From contig OMXX01000044.1 in assembly GCA_900315105.1 (NCBI GenBank), positions 1 to 30,748 on the forward strand: a stretch of DNA of 30,748 nucleotides, written 5' to 3'. Below are positions 23,366 through 30,151 of this stretch, in pieces. How positions within the stretch are numbered: the stretch's first letter is position 1; every line of letters starts with the position of its first letter. Source of the stretch: an uncultured Prevotellaceae bacterium (GTDB lineage: Bacteria > Bacteroidota > Bacteroidia > Bacteroidales > Bacteroidaceae). The notes under the pieces were generated by a model that had not been told where the DNA came from, did not search any database, and saw only the letters and a program-made list of their open reading frames with translations. A program made the position numbers and the translations under genes.

Positions 23366-24493
23366 ATGATTAAATACGATTATCTCATTGTTGGCTCTGG
23401 TCTTTATGGAGCAACATTTGCATATCGTGCAAAGCTGTCGGGGAAAAAATGTCTTGTTATAGATAAACGTCCACATATTGGAGGAAATGTTTATTGTGAG
23501 TCTGTAGTAGGCATAAATGTTCATAAGTATGGTGCACATATATTCCATACATCAAATAAGGATGTTTGGGATTTTGTGAACTCAATAGTTGAGTTTAATC
23601 GCTATACCAATTGTCCTGTTGCAAACTATAAAGGGGAGTTATACAACTTACCTTTCAACATGAATACATTCAATAGAATGTGGCCTGAGGTGCGCACCCC
23701 TGCAGAAGCAAAAGCGAAGATTGATGAGCAGAAAGCAGAAGCTGTTGCTGCACTTGGAGGGCGTGAACCACAGAATCTCGAGGAGCAGGCTCTGTGTCTT
23801 GTTGGAAAGGACATATTCTGTAAGTTGATTAAAGAATATACAGAGAAACAATGGGGACGTGAGTGCAAGGAACTTCCTGCTTTCATTATCAAGCGTCTTC
23901 CTGTTCGTATGATATTTGACAATAACTATTTCAATGACAAATATCAGGGAATCCCTATTGGTGGGTACAATAAACTGATTGATGGGCTGCTAGAGGGTGT
24001 TGAATGTAAGACAAATGTAGATTTCTTCAATTCTGAATATAAGGACTGGAAGAAGTACGCAGATAAATTAGTTTATACCGGTGCTATTGATGAATATTTT
24101 GGTTATAAGTTAGGAAAACTTGATTGGCGTACCGTTAGTTTCAAAACTCGCATTGAGAATACTCCAAACTATCAAGGTAATGCTGTTGTAAACTATACAA
24201 GCCATGACGAGCCTTATACTCGTGTTATTGAACACAAACATTTTGAGATGTTTGGTCAGGATGTATATGGCTGTACGAAGACGGTCGTGTCCGAAGAATA
24301 TTCAACAGAATATAGGGAAGGAATGGAACCATACTATCCTGTAAATGACGAACGCAATAATTCGTTGGCGGAAGAGTACCGCAAATTAGCTGAGAAGGAA
24401 GTAAGTGTTATCTTCGGTGGTCGTCTTGGACAATATAAATATTATGATATGGCTCCTGTTATTGAACAGGTGCTAACTTTGAAATCCATCTGA
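23366..24493 (+). CDS. glf: UDP-galactopyranose mutase
   Basis: The flavoenzyme interconverts UDP-galactopyranose and UDP-galactofuranose, the donor of galactofuranose. From ATG 23366 it has 375 residues; an upstream extension to 23285 would overlap the previous gene and is not preferred. Seen: FAD-binding G-S-G-L-Y-G at 10-15, DKRPHIGGNVYCE near 31-43, GAHIFHTSNKDVWDFV, YNLPFNMNTF, EKQWG, RLPVRMIFDNNYFNDKYQGI, GGYNKLIDGLL, YTGAIDEYFGYKLG and FGGRLGQYKYYDM at the end. All hallmark motifs are present. Shows that the polysaccharide likely holds galactofuranose. Next gene starts 1 bp after the stop. Confidence 0.96.
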   Translation: MIKYDYLIVGSGLYGATFAYRAKLSGKKCLVIDKRPHIGGNVYCESVVGINVHKYGAHIFHTSNKDVWDFVNSIVEFNRYTNCPVANYKGELYNLPFNMNTFNRMWPEVRTPAEAKAKIDEQKAEAVAALGGREPQNLEEQALCLVGKDIFCKLIKEYTEKQWGRECKELPAFIIKRLPVRMIFDNNYFNDKYQGIPIGGYNKLIDGLLEGVECKTNVDFFNSEYKDWKKYADKLVYTGAIDEYFGYKLGKLDWRTVSFKTRIENTPNYQGNAVVNYTSHDEPYTRVIEHKHFEMFGQDVYGCTKTVVSEEYSTEYREGMEPYYPVNDERNNSLAEEYRKLAEKEVSVIFGGRLGQYKYYDMAPVIEQVLTLKSI

Positions 24494-24494
24494 T

Positions 24495-25655
24495 TTGGAA
24501 AACTATATATTTGAGTTAATACAAATAGTTTTAGATAATCGCAAGGAACTTACTCGTCAATTAACTATTGATGAGTGGGAGAACTTGTATTCTGCGTGCG
24601 AGACGCAGTTGGTTCTCGGCTTCACCTTTTCTGGTATTCAGAAACTGCCTGAGGAACAGATGCCTCCTGCTGAGCTGTTGGCTAAATGGCAGAAAGTGGC
24701 TCTGATTGAGAATGAAAGATGGAAAAGGGGAAGTGAGATATGCAGAAGGGCATGTGAGACGCATGAGAGAAACGGATTCTATTCATGTGTGTTGATGCCG
24801 AGACTTGCGCAGGTTGGAGATGAGAGTTTAGAGTCTAGAGATGAGAGGTTAGAGGTTAGAGGAGGTGATCCTAAGGATATTGACATTCTTTGTTGGTCGA
24901 AGGACAAGAAGGATGGAAAGAGAACGATAGTGGAGTATGTCAACTTCATGTATGTAGCCTCTACTAAGCATATCAAACCGAAGGTGGTGCGTCATCATGT
25001 GAATTTCGCGTCAGGGAATATTCCTTTAGAGGTGCATTTCAAATCGGACTACCTTAACTGCCCTTGGTATAACAAACGATATGAGGCTTGGATTGAGGAG
25101 ATGGTGGAACGGTCCTCTAAATCGGATTCGTGTGAGCTTCCCGTTGAGTTCTATGTGGTATATCAGCTGTTGCATCTTTACAAGAAACTGTTCTGCGAGG
25201 GTATAAGGTTTGGGCATCTGGTGGAGTATTATTATACGCTTCGTGAGTTAAAAGATGAGGGTTTAGAGGTTAGCAGACCCCCTCAGTCCCCCTGCGTAGG
25301 GGGAGAGGTTAAAGACGGAAGGTTAGAGGTTAGAGGTGAGAGGTTAGAGGTTATGCGCGTGATTGCAAACCTTGGCATGAAGAAATTCGCCGGAGCTGTG
25401 ATGTACGTGTTGCAGACAGTATTCGGAATGCCAGATGAATATCTGATTTGCGATGCTGATGCTCGACATGGCAGTTTCGTATTGAAAATGCTAACGCTTG
25501 CAGGTGAATATACCCGACATATTGAGCGTACAAGGACGCTCAGCCATCTTGGCAGATTAGGGCATTATCTTTATTGGATAAAGCGCAACCGCCCATTCTT
25601 CACCCAGTATCCTACAGAGATATTCTTTGAATTATATAAGAGGATTAGGGGGTAG
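24495..25655 (+). CDS. NTP_transf_5-type nucleotidyltransferase family protein, repeat-invaded copy
   Basis: The TTG start at 24495 is supported by the paralog at 28084: ENYIFELIQIVLDNRKELTR here, NGLFFELLQVAIGNRKTLTR there. The 386-residue product aligns with that paralog over its whole length. At about residues 101-130 the paralog has K-G...YP...R-T-A-G-D-I-D, the nucleotidyltransferase core; here K-G is M-P and the part after is replaced by family B-encoded residues (SLESRDERLEVRGGD) although D128-x-D130 remains. A second in-frame insertion of about 27 residues lies at 254-286 and is built from families B and C (RPPQSPCVGGE, then GRLEVRGERLEV). The stop codon also lies in a family B tract. 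Role unknown; activity probably altered. Confidence 0.8.
   Translation: MENYIFELIQIVLDNRKELTRQLTIDEWENLYSACETQLVLGFTFSGIQKLPEEQMPPAELLAKWQKVALIENERWKRGSEICRRACETHERNGFYSCVLMPRLAQVGDESLESRDERLEVRGGDPKDIDILCWSKDKKDGKRTIVEYVNFMYVASTKHIKPKVVRHHVNFASGNIPLEVHFKSDYLNCPWYNKRYEAWIEEMVERSSKSDSCELPVEFYVVYQLLHLYKKLFCEGIRFGHLVEYYYTLRELKDEGLEVSRPPQSPCVGGEVKDGRLEVRGERLEVMRVIANLGMKKFAGAVMYVLQTVFGMPDEYLICDADARHGSFVLKMLTLAGEYTRHIERTRTLSHLGRLGHYLYWIKRNRPFFTQYPTEIFFELYKRIRG
24819..24862. repeat. Family B tract inside coding sequence
   Basis: Tandem GAGRGTTTAGAG / GAGGTTAGAG units, translated as ESLESRDERLEVRG. The paralog lacks this segment and is seven residues shorter across it. Confidence 0.75.
25253..25352. 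repeat. Family B tract with a family C palindrome inside coding sequence
   Basis: Units of GAGGTTAGAGGT surround a palindrome TCCCCCT (25287-25293), GCGT, AGGGGGA (25298-25304). The insertion adds 27 residues (81 bp, a multiple of three) to this gene compared with the paralog at 28084, which has only RKVRDDRFEIMRVV there. Confidence 0.8.
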
Positions 25656-25682
25656 AGTTTAGTGTTTAGTGATTAGAGTTTT
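25648..25682. repeat. Family B tract at gene end
   Basis: GATTAGGGGGTAGAGTTTAGTGTTTAGTGATTAGAG follows directly and supplies the TAG stop codon of the preceding gene (the codons ATT AGG GGG TAG). Confidence 0.75.
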
Positions 25683-25712
25683 GAGGGAATACAAGTGAAT
25701 TTGTGCATAGAA

Positions 25713-25744
25713 TTTGGATATTTAAAGAATAATTACTATCTTTG
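25713..25744 (+). promoter_or_regulatory. Promoter of the Rpn/PDDEXK gene
   Basis: TTTG at 25713-25716 and TATCTTTG at 25737-25744 with a 20-bp spacer. Similar in flanks to the promoter at 5295. The ATG lies 25 bases after the -7 element, giving a short leader. Confidence 0.7.
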
Positions 25745-25768
25745 CCCCAAAGAACAAATATAACGATT

Positions 25769-26629
25769 ATGGGAATATCTGCTTCACAGGAAAGATACGT
25801 AAATTTCTATACGGATTTCGCTTTTAAGAAACTGTTTGGAACAGAGGTCAACAAGGAATTGTTGATCAGTTTCCTTAATTCCCTTTTCGATGGGAGGGAA
25901 GTGATTAAAGATTTGAAGTATCTCAATGGAGAGCATCTCGGTCATGTGGCATCAGAACGCAAAGCGGTGTTTGATGTTTATTGCGAGAATGAACAAGGTG
26001 AGAAGTTCCTTATCGAGATGCAGAAGGCTGAACAAGATTATTTCAAGGACAGAAGCATATATTACAGTTCGTTCCCTATTCAGGAGCAGGCTCCAAGAGG
26101 CAAATGGAACTTTGAACTCCAGCGCATATATACCATCGGTATTCTCAATTTCGTATTCGACAAGAATAGTGATGACTATATGCATCATGAGGTGAAGTTG
26201 ATGGATATCCGCACCAAGGAGGTGTTCTTCGATAAACTGACATATCTGTATCTTGAAATGCCGAAGTTCAGGAAGACAGAGGCAGAACTCGTCACCCTGC
26301 TCGACAAATGGCTCTATGCTATCAAGAATCTGTCTTCGCTCATGGAGCGTCCTGTTGCCTTACAAGAGGCTGTTTTCAAACGTCTGTTTGAGCAAGCGGA
26401 GATAGCTGCTTTCAACAAGGAAGAATTGCACGACTATCGTGAGAGCCAGAAGGATTTCTGGGATCTCAATAGCGTGTTGGAGACGGCAGAGAGAAAAGGC
26501 GACCGCAATCGTCAGATTTCAACGGCTAAGTCCCTGAAAGCAATGGGCGTATTGACTGATGCCCAAATTGCAGAAGCAATTGGGCTTAGTGAGGATGAGG
26601 TGAGAGGAATTGGGGGAGAGACCCTCTAA
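25769..26629 (+). CDS. Rpn family / PD-(D/E)XK transposase-like nuclease
   Basis: From ATG 25769 the product has 286 residues (a TTG at 25742 would add nine). It matches the PDDEXK transposase/Rpn group, linked in E. coli to RecA-independent recombination. Seen: NFYTDFAFKKLFGTEVNKEL (12-31), LLISFLNSLFDGREVIKDLK, then the nuclease core FDVYCENEQGEKFLIEMQKA with D69 and E83-x-Q85 in the places of the catalytic acid and E-x-Q/K. The C-terminal part is charged and helical, with SAKSLKAMGVLTDAQIAEA-like MGVLTDAQIAEAIGLSEDEV that looks like a small HTH. Its last codons and TAA lie in a family C palindrome. Other transposase genes are absent. Confidence 0.88.
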   Translation: MGISASQERYVNFYTDFAFKKLFGTEVNKELLISFLNSLFDGREVIKDLKYLNGEHLGHVASERKAVFDVYCENEQGEKFLIEMQKAEQDYFKDRSIYYSSFPIQEQAPRGKWNFELQRIYTIGILNFVFDKNSDDYMHHEVKLMDIRTKEVFFDKLTYLYLEMPKFRKTEAELVTLLDKWLYAIKNLSSLMERPVALQEAVFKRLFEQAEIAAFNKEELHDYRESQKDFWDLNSVLETAERKGDRNRQISTAKSLKAMGVLTDAQIAEAIGLSEDEVRGIGGETL

Positions 26630-26701
26630 ATCTCCCTACATAGGGAGACTTGGTTAGAGTTGAGAGGAGAGCAGCCCCCTCGATCCCCCTGCGTAGGGGG
26701 A
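26621..26701. repeat. Two family C palindromes
   Basis: First: ACCCTCT, TCTCCCT (26631-26637), ACAT, AGGGAGA (26642-26648). Second: TCCCCCT (26684-26690), GCGT, AGGGGGA (26695-26701). The first overlaps the end of the Rpn gene, and its CTC TAA gives the stop codon. Confidence 0.75.
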
Positions 26702-26853
26702 GGGTGGTTAGAGGTGAGGGGGGAAGAGTGGAGAGGTTAGTGTTTAGTGGTCAGTTTAGGGGGGAGAGTGGAGAGGTTAGAGTTTAGGAATTTGGGTTGA
26801 GAGGTTAGTGGTTAAAGACCACAGATATCTGTGAGATCCTTAAAATCTGTGGT
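26650..26853. repeat. Family B tract with a mini family A hairpin
   Basis: Between the palindromes and after them lie dispersed GGTTAGAG, GAGGTTAGTG and GTTTAGG words. At the end, ACCACAGAT (26818-26826) and ATCTGTGGT (26845-26853) form a 9-bp perfect hairpin that looks like the two ends of a family A unit with the centre deleted. From about 26860 to 27046 the sequence looks ordinary and holds no gene; a VanZ-type gene begins at 27047. Confidence 0.7.
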
Positions 26854-27046
26854 TAATAAAAAACTCGGTGGTTCTCAATGCTACGTAAGTAGCAATAATT
26901 GTTCGCAAACTCACCAGCTTCACAGTTCTTCTCAAGGGCTCACCAAGCTAAAGCAAATCCCCGTCTAAATTAATGTTTCAAAGCAAAGCGCAAGCTTTTT
27001 ATATCATCATCGAATTGACGTAAAATACGAAGGACAAAACTAAGAA

Positions 27047-27553
27047 ATGAACTATTTCTCTGAAAATATATCAAAATCAGTTCCAGAATGGATGTTAGTG
27101 GTGCTGTTGCTGGTGCTATCCATTATGGCTATTATCATATTCTCACGCAAAGGGCTACTTCGCTTTCAATTGAGGAGACTCTTGAAGGTGATGTTTTTGG
27201 AGTATCTTGTACTTCTGTTTTGCTCTACCGTAGTGTTCCGTGATTTAGCGCGCCCTATTGGCATTAAGTTCATGCTTTTCAAGGACTATTTTAATGGTGA
27301 TATGGGTTTGTTGAAGGATGCCTTGCTCAATATAGCCATCTTTATTCCTGTAGGATTCTGTACTTCTGTATTCCTTAGATACTCAAAGTGGTTGAAGACA
27401 TTATTGCTGTCTGCATCTCTATCCTGCACTATTGAATTGTCTCAGTATATACTGTCCAAAGGTTGTTGCGATACCAATGATGTGATGAATAATATTATTG
27501 GTGGAATGATAGGGTATTGTATATATCGCCTATGGCGAATGGTTAGAGGTTAG
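27047..27553 (+). CDS. VanZ-like membrane protein
   Basis: The 168-residue product has four hydrophobic segments (about 15-35, 47-65, 93-112 and 120-165). Diagnostic parts are LLNIAIFIPVGFCTSVFLRY, then CTIELSQYILSKGCCDTNDV and MNNIIGGMIGY, the VanZ-family pattern of N-x-x-x-F-x-P-x-G, E-x-x-Q and D-x-x-D-x-x-x-N-x-x-G. VanZ in enterococci raises teicoplanin tolerance; most relatives have no known job. The last four residues (MVRG) and the stop are contributed by the start of a family B tract, so the 3' end has been rewritten by repeats. Alone in its transcription unit as far as can be seen. Confidence 0.83.
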   Translation: MNYFSENISKSVPEWMLVVLLLVLSIMAIIIFSRKGLLRFQLRRLLKVMFLEYLVLLFCSTVVFRDLARPIGIKFMLFKDYFNGDMGLLKDALLNIAIFIPVGFCTSVFLRYSKWLKTLLLSASLSCTIELSQYILSKGCCDTNDVMNNIIGGMIGYCIYRLWRMVRG

Positions 27554-27631
27554 AGTTTAGTGGTTAGAGGTTAGGGTTGAGAGGTTAGGGTTGAGGGTTG
27601 AGAGGTTAGTGGTTAGAGATAATAGGTTATA
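27537..27631. repeat. Family B tract, G-rich strand up
   Basis: Irregular chain of GGTTAGAG, GTTTAGTG, GGTTGAGA and GGTTAGTG words for about 95 bp, directly before the four-helix-bundle gene. The opposite strand of the same family follows that gene. Confidence 0.8.
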
Positions 27632-27634
27632 GAG

Positions 27635-28024
27635 ATGAAAAGAAATTCGTTCCGGGATTTAGAAGCTTACAAGGAGTCTAAAGAACTTGTCAAGGAGGTG
27701 TATGGCCTTTTGAGGAAGTTCCCCAAAGAAGAGCAATACGCACTTTGTGACCAGTTACGTAGAGCTGCGGTTTCTATAACATCAAATATTGCTGAAGGAA
27801 GTGGACGTTCTTCGTCTAAGGAGAAAATTCATTTTCTGGAAATCAGTTATGCTTCATTGATGGAAGTGCTGAGCCAAATGGATATAGCCTTGGATTTGGG
27901 ATATATTACAGAAGAAGAATTTTGTAAATTTGAAATTATGTGTAACAAGGTGGCAAGTTTGATATCAGGTCTCCGTACTTATTTCGCACGTTTGGATTCA
28001 TCCTCCCTAACTTCTAATCCCTAA
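27635..28024 (+). CDS. Four-helix-bundle protein (23S rRNA intervening-sequence / Avd-like family)
   Basis: The 129-residue product shows the S23/IVS pattern: FRDLEAYKESKELVKEVYGL, then LRKFPKEEQYALCDQLRRAA and VSITSNIAEGSGRSSSKEKI, followed by HFLEISYASLMEVLSQMDIA. It is known from intervening sequences of 23S rRNA and as the accessory Avd protein of diversity-generating retroelements, where a basic helical barrel binds nucleic acid. No reverse transcriptase or template repeat is visible in this window, so a retroelement link is only possible. Normal length. The gene lies between two family B arrays in opposite orientation, and its last residues (LTSNP) and TAA come from repeat sequence. Confidence 0.88.
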   Translation: MKRNSFRDLEAYKESKELVKEVYGLLRKFPKEEQYALCDQLRRAAVSITSNIAEGSGRSSSKEKIHFLEISYASLMEVLSQMDIALDLGYITEEEFCKFEIMCNKVASLISGLRTYFARLDSSSLTSNP

Positions 28025-28078
28025 CCCCTAACCCCTAACCTCCCGACTCTACACCCTTACCTCTCCCCCCTAACCTAG
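28007..28078. repeat. Family B tract, C-rich strand up (inverted relative to 27537-27631)
   Basis: CCCTAAC / CCTAACC words repeated, ending in CCCCCTAACCTAGG. It is the reverse-complement type of the tract on the other side of the four-helix-bundle gene; the two form a long, imperfect inverted repeat around it. Confidence 0.8.
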
Positions 28079-28083
28079 GAAAA

Positions 28084-29175
28084 ATGAACGGTCTGTTTTT
28101 TGAATTATTGCAAGTCGCAATAGGAAATAGAAAGACTCTCACTCGTCAACTGACTGATGAAGAGTGGGCTTCTATGTATGGTATCTGTGAGAAACAGGCA
28201 TTGTTGGGTATTGCGTTTGCGGGTGTAGAGAGGCTGCCGAAAGAGCAATATCCTCCTTTTGATGTGCTTGCGGAATGGGTGCATGATGCTCAAGTGGCGA
28301 AGGATAGAAACGAATTGCTAAGCAAAAGATGTCATGAAGTATGTAAGATTTTAGACCGTGATGGTTTCTATTCCTGTATATTGAAAGGACAATCGAATCT
28401 TGCTAATTACCCGGAGAAATTGAGAGAATCTCGTACCGCAGGTGATATAGATGTGCTTTGCTGGCCGAAGGATTCGATGAAGGGCTATATGGATGTCATA
28501 AGATATGCTCATTCTATATCGCCTGAAGTTATGAAGGGGGAAAAGATTGAGGTGCTATACCACCATGTTGACTGGGAATACCAGGGAGGGATTGTTGAGA
28601 TTCATTTCAGACCATCATATTTTAATAGTCCATGGTATAATTGGCGGTTTCAGAAATGGTGGCGAGGAACTGTCTATCCAATAGAGGATGACTTGGGAAT
28701 CATTACAGCTCCTGTTTCGTTCAATGTGGTGTATCAGTTAGTGCATATATATAGACATTTGTTTAATGAGGGAATAGGTTTGAGGCAGTTGCTTGACTAT
28801 TACTTTGTGCTTCGTAAGGTTAGAGATGATAGGTTTGAGATAATGCGTGTGGTTGAGAGCTTTGGCATGAAGCGATTTGCAGCTGCTGTGATGTATGTAC
28901 TTCAGACGGTTTTTGCTATGCCTGATGAGTATCTTCTATGGTCTCCTGATGAAAGACGAGGTCGTTTTTTGTTAAATGAAATCATGCTTGCAGGTAATTT
29001 CGGCTTCTATGACGAAAGGAATGTCATTGATGCACATGAGAGCTATTTGAAGAGATTCATTAGAAGACAGAAAAGATTCTCACGCTTCCTAATACAGTAT
29101 CCAAGTGAAGTGATATGGGGACCTTATTTCACAGTCAAACAGAGACTATGGAGAGTAATGCATGGGTGGAAGTAG
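28084..29175 (+). CDS. NTP_transf_5-type nucleotidyltransferase family protein, intact paralog
   Basis: This 363-residue product is the repeat-free relative of the gene at 24495. It carries the nucleotidyltransferase core: C-I-L-K101-G102, N-Y-P at 108-110, R117-T-A-G120-D121-I-D123, matching K-G...YP...R-x-x-G-D-x-D; a third acidic strand (VEIHFRPS near 176) follows. The middle is helical (YQLVHIYRHLF, GLRQLLDYYFVLRKVR) and the C-terminus has VIWGPYFTVKQRLWR. Other members of this family occur in polysaccharide loci and lipopeptide-type clusters, function not established. A terminator follows 35 bp after the stop. The family B tract ends just before its start, so it is transcribed after a repeat. 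Confidence 0.85.
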   Translation: MNGLFFELLQVAIGNRKTLTRQLTDEEWASMYGICEKQALLGIAFAGVERLPKEQYPPFDVLAEWVHDAQVAKDRNELLSKRCHEVCKILDRDGFYSCILKGQSNLANYPEKLRESRTAGDIDVLCWPKDSMKGYMDVIRYAHSISPEVMKGEKIEVLYHHVDWEYQGGIVEIHFRPSYFNSPWYNWRFQKWWRGTVYPIEDDLGIITAPVSFNVVYQLVHIYRHLFNEGIGLRQLLDYYFVLRKVRDDRFEIMRVVESFGMKRFAAAVMYVLQTVFAMPDEYLLWSPDERRGRFLLNEIMLAGNFGFYDERNVIDAHESYLKRFIRRQKRFSRFLIQYPSEVIWGPYFTVKQRLWRVMHGWK

Positions 29176-29210
29176 TTTTGCTTTAATAACCCTTTCTCTA
29201 AACTGGAAAT

Positions 29211-29254
29211 ACAATCCACAATACCATTGTAATGGTGCTGCGGATTGTTTTTTT
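29211..29254 (+). terminator. Intrinsic terminator after the paralog (family D hairpin)
   Basis: ACAATCC...ACCAT at 29211-29227 pairs with ATGGTGCTGCGGATTGT at 29232-29248 across a four-base loop, with two mismatches and one G-U pair, then seven T's (29248-29254). Strong terminator form. Its core is nearly the same as the hairpin at 30091-30124. From here to 29342 there is nothing further. Confidence 0.82.
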
Positions 29255-29342
29255 AAAAGTTATGATGAATATAAACGGGTAACAGATAATGAAGTGGCGT
29301 TTCCTTAAAACTGTAATCTGTAAGAACTGTAAGATTGAATTT

Positions 29343-29412
29343 CTGGTTAGAGGTTATAGCGTAGAGGGTAGAGCCAAGAGGTTAGTGGTTAGGGTTAGGG
29401 GTTAGAGTCAAA
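29343..29412. repeat. Family B tract before the WbuC gene
   Basis: GGTTAGAGGTTATAG, then GTAGAGGGTAGAG and GTTAGTGGTTAGGGTTAGG. It ends about 9 bp before the start codon at 29421, so the promoter or leader of that gene lies in or next to a repeat. Confidence 0.75.
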
Positions 29413-29420
29413 AGATAAGA

Positions 29421-29822
29421 ATGGAGAGAATAAATAAGGAGTTGCTTGATAGCGTAAGCGAAAAGGCTAAGGTGTCACCTCGACTGAGGATGAATTATAA
29501 TTTTCATAAGAGTCTGGATGAAAAATGTCATCGTTTCCTTAACGCTGTGGAACCTGGAACTATAGTGCCAATACATAAACATCCTACGAAGGATGAGACG
29601 TTTGTAATCCTTCGGGGGAAGGTGAAGGTAACGACTCATAGTGATGATGGTGCTGTCATAGATAGCGTGCTGCTCTGTCCTGATAATGGACAGTATGGCG
29701 TGAATATCCCTAAAGGCGTATGGCACACATTGGAGTCGTTAGAGGCTGGGTCCGTCATTTTTGAGTGCAAGGAAGGACCGTTCGTAGAACATGAGGTGGA
29801 TGGAATCCTTGAACTGAAATAA
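29421..29822 (+). CDS. wbuC: WbuC-family cupin metalloprotein
   Basis: The 133-residue product matches the WbuC type of cupin found in polysaccharide loci: INKELLDSVSEKAKVSPRLR, then N-Y-N-F-H-K-S-L-D-E-K-C-H-R-F-L-N-A, IVPIHKHPTKDETFVILRGK (H-x-H near 52-54, E59), and GVWHTLESLEAGSVIFECKEGPF near 98-120. Two histidines and a glutamate of the first motif plus H101 fit the metal site. The function of WbuC is not settled; it is usually thought to act on or regulate sugar synthesis. Family B repeats abut its start and an inverted-repeat element follows, so it stands alone. Confidence 0.88.
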   Translation: MERINKELLDSVSEKAKVSPRLRMNYNFHKSLDEKCHRFLNAVEPGTIVPIHKHPTKDETFVILRGKVKVTTHSDDGAVIDSVLLCPDNGQYGVNIPKGVWHTLESLEAGSVIFECKEGPFVEHEVDGILELK

Positions 29823-29849
29823 CATGGATACTGAATGCTCATCTAAACT

Positions 29850-30058
29850 AACGTGAGTTCGACCAAATTGCTGAAACAGCCTGCAAGGCTAACAAGCTAA
29901 TAGCCTAGGGCATCGCCCTAGGTACATTGAAGTTTGTCAATTTCGCCCAGGGCGTAGTCTATCTATTGAACCAATACCACAGGGCGTTGCCCTGGGCTAA
30001 GAGCAAACTTTGCCCCTTCAGGGCGCAAGCCGACAAAACAATTCATCGAACTCACGTT
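29850..30058. mobile_element. MITE-like element with 13-bp terminal inverted repeats
   Basis: Termini AACGTGAGTTCGA (29850-29862) and TCGAACTCACGTT (30046-30058) are perfect inverted repeats. Both sides are flanked by AAACT (29845-29849 and 30059-30063), which looks like a 5-bp target duplication. No gene is inside. The interior has strong hairpins: CCTAGGGC-ATC-GCCCTAGG (29904-29922), CAGGGC-GTT-GCCCTG (29980-29994), and a nine-base pairing between 29946-29954 and 29989-29997. The element is of a size and structure seen in non-autonomous elements. Arms resemble those at 315-370. Confidence 0.6.
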
Positions 30059-30090
30059 AAACTATAATTTCGAAAAAATAACGGAAAATG

Positions 30091-30124
30091 AATCCGCAGC
30101 ACCAATTTAATGGTGTTGCGGATT
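30091..30124. terminator. Family D hairpin between convergent genes
   Basis: AATCCGCAGCACCA (30091-30104) and TGGTGTTGCGGATT (30111-30124), one G-U pair, loop ATTTAA. On the minus strand it follows the DUF5675-like gene and leads into TTATTTTTTCG, so it may serve that gene as terminator; on the plus strand TTTTCGTTTC follows. Confidence 0.7.
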
Positions 30125-30151
30125 TTCGTTTCTTGAGTATCCTTGTTCTCT

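Noticed and set aside
27635..28024. Diversity-generating retroelement
   Set aside because: The Avd-like fold alone is not enough; no reverse transcriptase, template repeat or variable repeat was found in the window.
29450..29460. AGCGTAAGCGA in the WbuC gene, identical to the family A centre
   Set aside because: It lies in a conserved coding segment (SVSEK) without any other part of the repeat; likely chance.
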